This document shows, piece by piece, positions 22,455-30,249 of a stretch of 31,959 nt of DNA. The DNA is from ZLKRG08 sp964654815 (GTDB lineage Bacteria; Actinomycetota; Actinomycetes; Nanopelagicales; Nanopelagicaceae): NCBI GenBank assembly GCA_964654815.1, contig CAZZLH010000013.1:1-31959 (forward strand). The letters are read 5' to 3'. The translations under genes were made by a program, and so were the position numbers. The notes beneath the pieces are model-generated. The model saw only the letters and a list, made by a program, of their open reading frames with translations. It made no database searches and had not been told where the DNA came from. Position 1 is the stretch's first letter, and every line of letters begins with the position of its first letter.

Positions 22455-24053
22455 ATGTCAGAAGATACAAAAGTACGTTCTAGCAGCCCTGACCTTGATG
22501 CGATGACTCTGCCGCAATTGAAGAAGGTAGCTGCCGCACTAGGAATCGAAGGCGCTGCGAAATTTGCCAAGGGCGCATTAGTCGAGGCCATTGCTGATCT
22601 GCAGGCCAAGAATCGCGAAGCCGCTAAGGCTGAGAAAGAGGCAGCCCGCGCCGAACGCGATGCGCGCCGTGAAGAGCGCCGCAATAACAACAACGCCAAC
22701 CAAGATAAGAATTCAGAGCGCCAGAATGATCGCGATAACGATCGCGAAGGCGATCGAGAGGGTAATGAATCCAGAGGCGATTCACGTAATGATTCCCGAA
22801 ATGATCGTCGCGATGATGGAGATGGAGAGTTTCGTCGTGGCCGAGATCGCAATCGGGGACGTGACCGCAATCGCAACCGCGAGGATCGTGGCGAACCCGT
22901 AATCTCCGAGGATGATGTCTTGCTGCCAGTCGGTGGCTTGATCGATATTCTCGAGAATTATGCCTTCGTACGTACAAGTGGCTATTTACCAAGCCCTAAT
23001 GATGTCTACGTCTCGATGCAGCAGATCCGTAAATACTCGCTTCGAAAAGGTGATGTAGTAACCGGTGCAGTGCGCCAACCGCGCGAAGGTGAGCGCCGCG
23101 AGAAATTCAATGCACTAGTTCGGTTAGACACCATCAATGGAGTTGCCCCAGATGAAGCGCGTAATCGCGTCGATTTCTCCAAGTTAATTCCACTTTATCC
23201 GCAAGAACGCCTGCGTCTTGAGACCCAGCCAAACATTCTTACTACGCGCGTAATTGATTTGATTGCGCCAATCGGTAAAGGTCAGCGCGGATTAATCGTC
23301 TCGCCACCTAAAGCAGGTAAGACGATGGTGCTGCAAGCAATCGCTAATGCGATTACCGAGAACAATCCTGAGTGCCATTTGATGGTGGTGCTAGTAGATG
23401 AGCGTCCAGAAGAAGTTACTGATATGCAGCGATCGGTAAAGGGTGAAGTCATCGCTTCTACCTTCGATCGACCAGCAGATGATCACACCACGGTTGCAGA
23501 GTTAGCCATCGAGCGCGCGAAGCGTCTGGTCGAACTTGGCCACGATGTAGTGGTCTTGCTTGATTCGATCACTCGCTTGGGCCGCGCATACAACATCGCT
23601 GCCCCTGCCTCTGGTCGTATCTTGTCTGGTGGCGTTGATTCAGCAGCGCTCTATCCACCGAAGAAGTTCTTTGGCGCCGCTCGTAATATCGAAGATGGCG
23701 GTTCATTAACCATTCTTGCTACAGCTCTAGTCGAAACTGGTTCGAAGATGGATGAAGTTATCTTCGAAGAGTTTAAGGGCACCGGCAATATGGAATTGAA
23801 GCTTGATCGCAAACTTGCTGATAAGCGCATCTTCCCAGCGGTAGATGTGGATGCCTCAGGAACTCGTAAAGAAGAGATTCTTATGGGCACTGAAGAGCTA
23901 AACATCGTTTGGAAACTTCGTCGCGTATTACATGCACTTGATTCTCAGCAGGCAATTGAATTGCTGCTTGAGAAGATGAAGGGCACAAAGAGCAACGTGG
24001 AATTCTTGATGCAGGTTCAGAAGACCACCGTTGGTCCAGATGAGGCCAAGTAA
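22455..24053 (+). CDS. rho: transcription termination factor Rho
   Basis: This hexameric RNA-dependent ATPase has 532 residues. It starts with a Rho-N/SAP-like domain (MTLPQLKKVAAALGIE, 17-32). A long charged low-complexity insertion follows, about residues 55-148, with Ala/Glu/Arg then almost only Asn, Asp, Arg, Gly and Glu. Next come the cold-shock RNA-binding domain (about 155-225) and the ATPase core, with Walker A PPKAGKT (284-290) and Walker B VVVLLDSITRLGRAYN. The insertion is typical of actinobacterial Rho, where it adds RNA binding, although its composition is extreme here. AAGGAT precedes the ATG, and an intrinsic terminator follows. Confidence 0.97.
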   Translation: MSEDTKVRSSSPDLDAMTLPQLKKVAAALGIEGAAKFAKGALVEAIADLQAKNREAAKAEKEAARAERDARREERRNNNNANQDKNSERQNDRDNDREGDREGNESRGDSRNDSRNDRRDDGDGEFRRGRDRNRGRDRNRNREDRGEPVISEDDVLLPVGGLIDILENYAFVRTSGYLPSPNDVYVSMQQIRKYSLRKGDVVTGAVRQPREGERREKFNALVRLDTINGVAPDEARNRVDFSKLIPLYPQERLRLETQPNILTTRVIDLIAPIGKGQRGLIVSPPKAGKTMVLQAIANAITENNPECHLMVVLVDERPEEVTDMQRSVKGEVIASTFDRPADDHTTVAELAIERAKRLVELGHDVVVLLDSITRLGRAYNIAAPASGRILSGGVDSAALYPPKKFFGAARNIEDGGSLTILATALVETGSKMDEVIFEEFKGTGNMELKLDRKLADKRIFPAVDVDASGTRKEEILMGTEELNIVWKLRRVLHALDSQQAIELLLEKMKGTKSNVEFLMQVQKTTVGPDEAK

Positions 24054-24078
24054 AGATAATTAACGCGTAAATTTGGTG

Positions 24079-24106
24079 AAGGGGTAGCCAAGCAGTTACC
24101 CTTTTT
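24079..24106 (+). terminator. intrinsic terminator after rho
   Basis: AAGGGGTAGC (24079-24088) pairs with GTTACCCTTT (24095-24104), ten pairs with two G-U, closing a 6-nt loop. The T-run at 24102-24106 follows. It may be leaky, as no strong promoter for rpmE was found after it. Confidence 0.75.
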
Positions 24107-24115
24107 CCCTGATCC

Positions 24116-24163
24116 TGACTTGGTTCACGGAAGCTTCGTAAAAGAAGAGTTCGACCCAAGTCA
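24116..24163 (+). ncRNA. structured rpmE leader, candidate L31 autoregulatory element
   Basis: A perfect 8-bp closing stem TGACTTGG/CCAAGTCA (24116-24123, 24156-24163) encloses smaller elements: GAAGCTTC palindrome at 24130-24137, and CTTC/GAAG at 24134-24137 and 24144-24147. It ends 18 nt before the L31 start codon and just upstream of AAAGGA. Leaders upstream of L31 genes have been proposed as ribosomal-protein-binding RNAs in several phyla, including Actinobacteria. Membership in such a class was not tested. Confidence 0.45.
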
Positions 24164-24181
24164 ATTAACAAAGGAACCATC

Positions 24182-24397
24182 ATGAAGCCAGAGATACATC
24201 CAGAGTATGTAGAGACCGTGGTCAATTGCGGTTGCGGAGAGTCTTTTAAGACCCGTTCGACCGTGACTACCGGTTCGATCTACGTTGAAGTCTGCGATAA
24301 GTGCCACCCGTTCTACACCGGCAAGCAGCGCATTCTCGATACCGGAGGCCGCGTAGCTAAGTTCGAAGAGCGTTACAACAAGAAGAACGCTAAGTAG
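24182..24397 (+). CDS. rpmE: 50S ribosomal protein L31 (zinc-binding type)
   Basis: This 71-residue ribosomal protein has four cysteines in the pattern CGC near the start and CDKC in the middle, so it is the zinc-binding (C+) form rather than the zinc-free paralogue. The C-terminal stretch GKQRILDTGGRVAKFEERY is diagnostic for bacterial L31. AAAGGA lies 7 nt before the ATG. It sits between terminators of its own and of rho, so it can be expressed separately. Confidence 0.96.
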   Translation: MKPEIHPEYVETVVNCGCGESFKTRSTVTTGSIYVEVCDKCHPFYTGKQRILDTGGRVAKFEERYNKKNAK

Positions 24398-24403
24398 CTT
24401 TTT

Positions 24404-24453
24404 AAAGACCGCACCTGTCAACTTAATCGTTGACGTGCGGTCTTTTTATTTTT
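24404..24453 (+). terminator. intrinsic terminator after rpmE
   Basis: AAAGACCGCAC (24404-24414) pairs with GTGCGGTCTTT (24435-24445), and an upper stem GTCAAC/GTTGAC (24417-24422, 24429-24434) is separated only by a 2-nt bulge. The 17-bp stem is followed by a long T-rich tail. It is the strongest terminator in the window. Confidence 0.93.
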
Positions 24454-24455
24454 AA

Positions 24456-24483
24456 TTGCGGGCGATTTTAAAGGTCATATTTT
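24456..24483 (+). promoter_or_regulatory. possible prfA promoter
   Basis: TTGCGG (24456-24461) and TATTTT (24478-24483) with a 16-nt spacer follow the rpmE terminator and lie about 40 nt before prfA. A second -10-like TATAAG is at 24501-24506. A promoter is expected here because of the terminator, but the choice between elements is uncertain. Confidence 0.35.
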
Positions 24484-24520
24484 TTTTGAATGTAAGAGAA
24501 TATAAGAAAGGCAGGGGCGT

Positions 24521-25594
24521 GTGAACGAGAGATTTGCTACCGCTATTGAGTTGGTTAACGAATACAACCAACTTGAATCTCAAATGGCTGATCCCAGCAT
24601 TCATGCCGATGCCGGCAATGCCCGCAAACTCGGTCGCAGATACGCTCAGCTTGGCCCCATAGTCGCCGGTTATCGAAAGTGGCGAAAGAGCGCGGATGAT
24701 CTCGCTGCCGCCAAGGAGTTGGCAGATGATCCCGAGTTTGCCGCAGAGATCCCGGCGCTTGAAGCCGCAGAAGCGGCAAATGCCGAAGCGTTGGAAGAGC
24801 TATTGCTACCAAGAGATCCAAATGATGATCGCGATGTGATCATGGAGATCAAAGCTGGCGCCGGGGGAGATGAATCCGCGCTCTTTGCTGGTGACTTACT
24901 TCGTATGTACATGCGTTATGCCGAGAAGCAGAATTGGAAAGTCGAAGTAATTGATGTAACCGAATCGGATCTAGGTGGATACAAAGATATTTCGCTCGCA
25001 GTTAAATCCAAGGGAACACCTGCGCCAGGTCAATCACCTTATGCAAAATTAAAGTTTGAGGGCGGTGTACATCGCGTACAACGCGTGCCAGAGACGGAAT
25101 CGCAAGGTCGCATTCACACCTCTGCAGCGGGAGTTTTGGTGTTACCAGAGGCCGAAGAGGTTGATGTCGAGCTAAATATGAATGATATTCGCGTCGATGT
25201 TTATCGCTCATCTGGCCCAGGTGGACAGAGCGTTAACACCACAGATTCTGCAGTGCGTTTGACCCATATTCCAACCGGCATCGTGGTCTCATGTCAGAAC
25301 GAGAAATCGCAGCTACAGAATAAAGAATCAGCCCTTCGCATCTTGCGCGCCCGGTTGCTGGCCGATGCGCAAGAGAAGGCAGAAGCAGCTGCTGCAGCGG
25401 AGCGCAAAAGCCAGGTTCGCACAGTTGATCGTTCTGAGCGAATTCGCACCTACAACTTTCCAGAGAATCGTTTAAGTGATCATCGAGTAAATTACAAGGC
25501 GAACAATTTAGATGCAGTGCTAAATGGCGAATTGGATCCGGTAATTCAAGCGCTCCTTGATGCTGACAAGGCTGCTAAGTTGGCTGGCAACTAA
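24521..25594 (+). CDS. prfA: peptide chain release factor 1
   Basis: This 357-residue class I release factor recognises UAA and UAG. The tripeptide at the anticodon-like site is PET (190-192, in RVPETESQGRIHT). This PxT form identifies RF1 rather than RF2 (SPF). The GGQ that triggers hydrolysis is at 234-236, in SGPGGQSVNT. GTG is used as start, with AGGGG close upstream. The neighbouring prmC encodes the methylase of the GGQ glutamine, a conserved pairing. Confidence 0.97.
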   Translation: MNERFATAIELVNEYNQLESQMADPSIHADAGNARKLGRRYAQLGPIVAGYRKWRKSADDLAAAKELADDPEFAAEIPALEAAEAANAEALEELLLPRDPNDDRDVIMEIKAGAGGDESALFAGDLLRMYMRYAEKQNWKVEVIDVTESDLGGYKDISLAVKSKGTPAPGQSPYAKLKFEGGVHRVQRVPETESQGRIHTSAAGVLVLPEAEEVDVELNMNDIRVDVYRSSGPGGQSVNTTDSAVRLTHIPTGIVVSCQNEKSQLQNKESALRILRARLLADAQEKAEAAAAAERKSQVRTVDRSERIRTYNFPENRLSDHRVNYKANNLDAVLNGELDPVIQALLDADKAAKLAGN

Positions 25595-25600
25595 TTAGCG

Positions 25601-26434
25601 ATGGTCCGCGACTTAATCCGTAAAGCTAAGGCGCATCTAGCCGAAGCTGGTTACTCCGAAGTGGATGCGGAGATTCTCTTCGCGCATCTGCTGGGTATCA
25701 GTCGCATGGAGTTACATAATCCAATTGCGTTAGAGAGCGCTATTGAAGCGGTGGGAGATATCGCAGAGGATTATCACCAATTAATAAATCGCCGCTTATC
25801 CCACGAACCATTGCAATATATAACGGGAATTGCTCACTTTAGAGAGCTTGATCTTGAGGTAGGTCCTGGTGTCTTGGTTCCGCGACCTGAATCAGAGTTG
25901 ATGGTCTCTTACTTGTTGGCGCTAATTGAGGAGCGAAGAGGTTTAGTTTCGGTGATTGATTTGGGCGCTGGCTCTGGCGCGCTTGCGATCTCATTGACTC
26001 TTGAATGTGATCGGGTTCGGGCGATAGCTGTCGAGAAGAGCAAAGATGCGGTGGTCTGGTTGCATAAGAATGTTGCGAAGTACGCACCTGAGATGCGAGT
26101 AGTAGAGGGCGATGTGGTTGATTGCTTACCTGGTGTTAAAGCTGATTTTGTGATTGCCAATCCACCTTACATTCCAGAGGGAGATTCACTTCCGGCAGAT
26201 GTGTTGAATGAACCCGAGATTGCCTTATTTGGCGGTCAAAGTGGTTTAGAGACGCCTAAGCAATTTATTGATGCGGCAGCGCGCCTATTGAAATCTGGTG
26301 GCGTGATGGCGATTGAACATACCGAGAATCAGGGTGCTGCGATAAAGCATCTGCTGCAAGATATGTTCAGCGATATCGAATTGCATTATGATTTAAACGA
26401 GAGGCCACGTTGGACGAGCGCCGTGAGGAAGTAA
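25601..26434 (+). CDS. prmC: release factor N5-glutamine methyltransferase
   Basis: This 277-residue SAM-dependent enzyme methylates the Gln of the GGQ motif in RF1 and RF2. It has an N-terminal helical domain, the conserved LVPRPESEL segment (92-100), the SAM loop DLGAGSGALAI (120-130) and the catalytic NPPY (187-190). It begins 7 nt after prfA and overlaps the next gene by TAATG. Confidence 0.96.
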   Translation: MVRDLIRKAKAHLAEAGYSEVDAEILFAHLLGISRMELHNPIALESAIEAVGDIAEDYHQLINRRLSHEPLQYITGIAHFRELDLEVGPGVLVPRPESELMVSYLLALIEERRGLVSVIDLGAGSGALAISLTLECDRVRAIAVEKSKDAVVWLHKNVAKYAPEMRVVEGDVVDCLPGVKADFVIANPPYIPEGDSLPADVLNEPEIALFGGQSGLETPKQFIDAAARLLKSGGVMAIEHTENQGAAIKHLLQDMFSDIELHYDLNERPRWTSAVRK

Positions 26435-27036
26435 TGCAGATAATCGACTTGAAGCAGGGCCAATTGGCTCGTCACGTTACTAAAGCGGTAAAAGCAATAA
26501 ATGATGGCTATGTAATTGCCATTCCACTTGAGAATGCTTATGCGTATGTATGTGATGCTTTCAATCAAGATGCGGTTCGTGCGATGCATGTACTTAGGGC
26601 GGACGCAGCCGGGGTAAAGGCCCAAGTATTGGTGCGAAATTTCAAGATGGCTGAGGGCATATCAAGAAACTTAGATAGTCGCACGGTTGCCGCCATGAAG
26701 AAATACTGGCCTGGCAAAATTACCTTCCAAGTTCTACCTAGCGCTCTATTAAATTGGGATTTAGGCGATAACAATGAATTAGATGAAGTAGCGATTCGTG
26801 TTCCTGCGGCGCCATTTGCCAAAGCGCTTCTTGCAAAGACTGGACCACTTGCAACTGCCTCGGTCGCAAAAAGTGGCCAAAGTGCAATTACTGCAAGCGC
26901 TGAAGTTCCAACGGATGGAATCGAAATCTTTTTTAGCAATGGAAAACTACGTAAAGGCCTGCCAAGCACCATCGTGCGCACGGTTGCTGGCGTCCATAAA
27001 GTGATCCGAGAAGGCGCAGTAGACTTTTCCTCATGA
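26434..27036 (+). CDS. TsaC/Sua5/YrdC-family protein with degenerate active site
   Basis: At this place Actinobacteria carry the Sua5/TsaC L-threonylcarbamoyladenylate synthase, which makes the intermediate for tRNA t6A. Homology is visible in the fold pattern and segments such as SALLNWDLGD (about 103-112) and TIVRTVAGVHKVIREGAV. The motifs for ATP and threonine, however, are replaced. PTDTVYG-like becomes PLENAYA (31-37), the Lys-x-Arg signature becomes LRADAAG (54-60), and SSAN-x-SG becomes ASVAKSG. Catalysis is therefore doubtful. The ATG at 26434 (200 aa) is chosen over a TTG at 26410 because GAGGAA and the TAATG overlap support it. The gene ends ATGA into glyA. Confidence 0.78.
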   Translation: MQIIDLKQGQLARHVTKAVKAINDGYVIAIPLENAYAYVCDAFNQDAVRAMHVLRADAAGVKAQVLVRNFKMAEGISRNLDSRTVAAMKKYWPGKITFQVLPSALLNWDLGDNNELDEVAIRVPAAPFAKALLAKTGPLATASVAKSGQSAITASAEVPTDGIEIFFSNGKLRKGLPSTIVRTVAGVHKVIREGAVDFSS

Positions 27037-28295
27037 CCGATGCGCGCAAATATGGACCTGATTTCGATCTATTAGAGCGACAAGACCCAGAGATCGCCAG
27101 CATTTTGCTGGCTGAAGTAAAGCGTCAACAAACGGGTCTGCAATTAATTGCATCAGAGAATTTCACATCTGGCGCGGTTTTGGCGGCACTTGGTACCCCG
27201 CTTAGTAATAAATATGCCGAGGGCTATCCAGGTAAGCGTTACTACGGTGGTTGCGAAGTAGTTGATCGCGCAGAGGTAATCGCCATAGAGCGCGCGAAAC
27301 AATTATTTGGCGCCGATCATGCAAATGTTCAGCCACATTCAGGTGCATCAGCCAATATCGCGGTCTACGCTGCGTTCACTAAACCTGGCGACAAAGTTAT
27401 GGCAATGTCATTGCCTCATGGCGGCCACTTAACACATGGTTCAAAGGTAAATTTTTCCGGTAAATGGTTTGACATCGTCTCCTATGGCGTAAGACAAGAT
27501 ACTGAGTTGATTGATTACGATGAAATGCGCGATGTGGCAAAGCGAGAGAAGCCAAAGATGATCTGCTCGGGCGCCACCGCATATCCAAGCCTGGTGGATT
27601 TTGAGAAAGTCAGACAGATTTGCGATGAAGTTGGCGCCATCATGTGGGTTGATGCTGCGCACTTCATTGGTTTAGTGGCAGGAAAAGCGATTCCATCACC
27701 GGTGCCATATGCCGATGTGGTCAGCTTTACCACCCATAAAGTCTTACGTGGTCCGCGCGGTGGCATGATCCTTTGCAAGGCCGAACATGCCGCGGCGATT
27801 GATAAAGCAATTTTCCCTGGCATGCAGGGTGGGCCAATCATGTCAGCGGTTGCAGCGAAGGCTGTGGCGCTAAATGAATGTCAGCAGAGTTCGTACCAAA
27901 GTTATGCCAAGAATGTAATCAAGAATGCGAAGGCGCTTGCGGCAGGATTGGTTGCCGAAGGTATGCGCGCGATCTCTGGTGGCACCGAGACCCACTTAGC
28001 GCTAATCGATGTCACCGCGACCGGCGTAACTGGCAAGGTCGCAGATGAGCGGTGTGGCGCAGCTGGAATCACACTTAACAAGAACTCGATTCCATACGAT
28101 CCAAACCCACCAGCGGTAACCAGCGGTATTCGCGTCGGAACCCCTTCAACTACCACCCAAGGAATGGGTGAGTCAGAGATGGCGGTGATTGCCAAGTTAA
28201 TCACCCGCGCAATCAAGAGCGATGATGCCGCAGAACATGCCAAGATAAAGGCTGAGGTACAAGATTTAGTCTCTAAGTTTCCGATTTACGCTTAG
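27033..28295 (+). CDS. glyA: serine hydroxymethyltransferase
   Basis: This 420-residue PLP enzyme interconverts serine and glycine with transfer of a one-carbon unit to tetrahydrofolate. Lys236 in SFTTHKVLRGPRGG binds PLP. The substrate segments QLIASENFTS and NKYAEGYPGKRYYGGCE near the N-terminus are intact, and AHFIGLVAGK is present. Length is normal. It overlaps the TsaC-like gene by ATGA; one-carbon metabolism in this block is a lineage variation on the argS-atp gene order. Confidence 0.97.
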   Translation: MTDARKYGPDFDLLERQDPEIASILLAEVKRQQTGLQLIASENFTSGAVLAALGTPLSNKYAEGYPGKRYYGGCEVVDRAEVIAIERAKQLFGADHANVQPHSGASANIAVYAAFTKPGDKVMAMSLPHGGHLTHGSKVNFSGKWFDIVSYGVRQDTELIDYDEMRDVAKREKPKMICSGATAYPSLVDFEKVRQICDEVGAIMWVDAAHFIGLVAGKAIPSPVPYADVVSFTTHKVLRGPRGGMILCKAEHAAAIDKAIFPGMQGGPIMSAVAAKAVALNECQQSSYQSYAKNVIKNAKALAAGLVAEGMRAISGGTETHLALIDVTATGVTGKVADERCGAAGITLNKNSIPYDPNPPAVTSGIRVGTPSTTTQGMGESEMAVIAKLITRAIKSDDAAEHAKIKAEVQDLVSKFPIYA

Positions 28296-28309
28296 ATTAA
28301 TCATATTGG

Positions 28310-28323
28310 AGCTACCGGTAACT
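28310..28323. promoter_or_regulatory. imperfect palindrome upstream of wecA
   Basis: AGCTACCGGTAACT is palindromic at 12 of 14 positions with a perfect core TACCGGTA. It lies in the 50-nt gap between glyA and the next gene, so it could be an operator. No matching second site was seen. Confidence 0.3.
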
Positions 28324-28345
28324 AATTTCTAAGAGAGAAAGATAG

Positions 28346-29434
28346 ATGCGCGAATACCTTTTAACGATGTTGCTTAGTGCATCTATCTGTTATCTAATCA
28401 CGCCCTATGTCGAATACTTCGCCCTGCAATTTGGTGCGATAGCGCGAGTTAGATCTAGAGATGTGCATACGGAGACTACGCCACGTTGGGGTGGTGTGGC
28501 GATGTGGTTTGCAACCTCATTTACCTTTGTGGTGGTCTCGCACCTACCGCTAGTTGGAAAATCATTTGGCCGTGAGGCGCAAGGAATTTTTCTGGCGGCT
28601 ACCTTCGTGGTGCTTCTGGGCATGATTGATGATCGTTATGAGTTAGATGCCTTAACCAAATTAGCGGGGCAGGCGCTCGCAGCGGCGATCTTGCTCAATT
28701 ACGGCGTGCAATTACTTTGGTTGCCGATCAATGGGCTAATCACTTTGCCGCCCTCAATCGGACAGTTGCTAACGGTCCTTGTGATCATGGTGGTTATCAA
28801 TGCAGTTAACTTCATCGATGGCTTAGATGGTTTGGCGAGTGGCGTAGTTGCAGTGGCTGCTACCGCATTCTTCATCTTCGCCTATGTATTGGCAGTGGTT
28901 TATGGCTTTAGTCGTGCTGGTGCGCCATCCACAATCTCTGCGGTAATTATTGGAGCCTGTGTAGGTTTCTTGCCACACAATGTGCACCCCGCCAAGATTT
29001 TCATGGGGGATTCAGGTTCGATGTTCCTGGGATTGATGTTAGGTGCTGCGGCAATCACTTTGACCGGCCAATTTGATCCAAACGCCATCTCCTCTGAGGC
29101 GACCGGCCCGACATTCCTACCGCTACTTCTTCCCTTTGCAGTCCTTGCAATTCCACTTGCTGATTTCGCCGCCGCAGTTATTCGTAGAGTACGGGCTGGT
29201 CGTTCACCTTTTGCGCCAGATAACGAACATCTCCATCATAAATTATTTAAGGCGGGCAACTCTCAAGTCCGCACTGCGATCATTATGTATCTCTGGACCG
29301 CAGCAATCGCCTTTCCCGTCACTGTTTGGGCTTTTGCGCCATATTGGGTTGCGATTTTAGTTGGCGTGACTTTTGGCGGACTCTCGATTTTGATTCGCAA
29401 ACGAAAGGTGGAGCACCTTGAGCCAGTCGCCTGA
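28346..29434 (+). CDS. wecA: undecaprenyl-phosphate GlcNAc-1-phosphate transferase (WecA/TagO-like)
   Basis: This polytopic membrane enzyme (362 residues, about ten helices) transfers a sugar-1-phosphate from a UDP-sugar to the lipid carrier, the first step of a cell-surface polysaccharide or teichoic-acid-type linkage unit. Key motifs are the Mg-binding DD at 95-96 (GMIDDRYEL), NFIDGLDGLASG (155-166), GDSGSMFLG (221-229) and the histidine-rich loop PDNEHLHHKLF (291-301), which separates WecA/TagO from MraY. It is always found between release-factor genes and the ATP synthase operon in Actinobacteria. Confidence 0.93.
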   Translation: MREYLLTMLLSASICYLITPYVEYFALQFGAIARVRSRDVHTETTPRWGGVAMWFATSFTFVVVSHLPLVGKSFGREAQGIFLAATFVVLLGMIDDRYELDALTKLAGQALAAAILLNYGVQLLWLPINGLITLPPSIGQLLTVLVIMVVINAVNFIDGLDGLASGVVAVAATAFFIFAYVLAVVYGFSRAGAPSTISAVIIGACVGFLPHNVHPAKIFMGDSGSMFLGLMLGAAAITLTGQFDPNAISSEATGPTFLPLLLPFAVLAIPLADFAAAVIRRVRAGRSPFAPDNEHLHHKLFKAGNSQVRTAIIMYLWTAAIAFPVTVWAFAPYWVAILVGVTFGGLSILIRKRKVEHLEPVA

Positions 29435-29840
29435 TGCCAATCGCGAGATGATGAAAGGCGCCTTAATACCTTCTCTAATAGTTGGAGTAGTGGCGCTAAT
29501 TATCGCCACTATCGTTAAGGGCTCATCTGGATTGTATGGTGCGCTTTTAGCACAGGCAGTAGTGCTGGTTTTCTTTCTAGTTAATATCGGTGTTGCTACC
29601 ATGACCAAGAATGTTGACCCCATCGCGACGATGGCGTTTGCCATGTTCTCTTACTTCTCCAAAATATTGATCTTAGGTGCGATGATGTTTGCAATTGGAA
29701 AATTCACTGACGATTCCACGATCAATCGATTTAGTTTTGGTTTAACTGCGATTGCCTTGACCTTCGCATGGCTAGGTGGCGAGGTTCGCGCCTATCTACG
29801 CTTAAAACTCCACCTTCCACTTCCAAAGCTGGACAAGTAA
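29418..29840 (+). CDS. ATP synthase-associated membrane protein (AtpI-like)
   Basis: This 140-residue protein has about four transmembrane helices (near 15-30, 38-58, 68-92 and 100-118) and a basic C-terminus, at the place where actinobacterial atp operons encode the small AtpI-like protein. AtpI proteins help assemble the c-ring or import Mg in other bacteria; a role here is by position. The TTG at 29418 is chosen because GGTGGAG stands at a good distance, which makes a 17-nt overlap with wecA. ATG codons at 29448 or 29451 are alternatives with weaker signals. Confidence 0.72.
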   Translation: MSQSPDANREMMKGALIPSLIVGVVALIIATIVKGSSGLYGALLAQAVVLVFFLVNIGVATMTKNVDPIATMAFAMFSYFSKILILGAMMFAIGKFTDDSTINRFSFGLTAIALTFAWLGGEVRAYLRLKLHLPLPKLDK

Positions 29841-29850
29841 GGTAAAGGCT

Positions 29851-30036
29851 ATGAGTAAGGACGAGAACGCCCTCTGGTCGATCTTTGGCTACCTACTCTC
29901 GGGCCTTCTGGTCTGGGGTGGCGTCGGATGGGGGCTAGATAAACTCTTCGGCACCAGTTACCTCTTATTAGTCGGCCTAATCGTCGGTGCCGGCGCTGCC
30001 ATAACCATCGTATGGCTCCGTTTCGGGCGCGAGTAA
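29851..30036 (+). CDS. small AtpZ/AtpI-family membrane protein
   Basis: This 61-residue protein has two hydrophobic helices (about 9-28 and 34-55) joined by the short loop GLDKLFGTSY. This matches the AtpZ hairpin type (glycine-rich helix 1, GWGLDKLFGT turn), which accompanies AtpI in assembling or supplying the ATP synthase. The ATG is preceded by AAGGTAAAGG. It lies 10 nt after the previous gene. Confidence 0.72.
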   Translation: MSKDENALWSIFGYLLSGLLVWGGVGWGLDKLFGTSYLLLVGLIVGAGAAITIVWLRFGRE

Positions 30037-30249
30037 TCTCACTCCAGCCAGCGCAGAGCCCGATTTTTCAATTCAATCCCTTTTCAATAGGGTTTCCCTG
30101 CTTCCCCAAGCGATTCAAATAAAGCCTATTTAAAGACCTAACCTGAGTTTTAGCTGGTTCTTTAACCATACCTAAAACGCGAGTTACCAAGAGTTACTAG
30201 TAGGAATTTGATTCAGACTTTAACTATTTTCGTGAACGAGGAGTTTTAA
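30037..30249 (+). promoter_or_regulatory. 213-nt leader upstream of the atpB gene
   Basis: No gene was seen. It contains TTAAAGA/TCTTTAA inverted-repeat arms (30130-30136, 30159-30165), a GAGTTAC direct repeat (30181-30187, 30191-30197), and a GAGGAG ribosome-binding site just before atpB. A promoter for the ATP synthase operon is expected, but no convincing -35/-10 pair stands out. Confidence 0.4.

Noticed and set aside
22397..22876. 159-codon Arg/Ser-rich frame on the - strand
   Set aside because: It is the mirror of the low-complexity repeat of Rho; the apparent RS-rich protein is a by-product of the CGATCGCGA-like DNA.
26410..26433. TTG start extending the TsaC-like protein by 8 codons into prmC
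   Set aside because: The ATG at 26434 has GAGGAA upstream and overlaps the prmC stop; the extra residues match nothing in the family.
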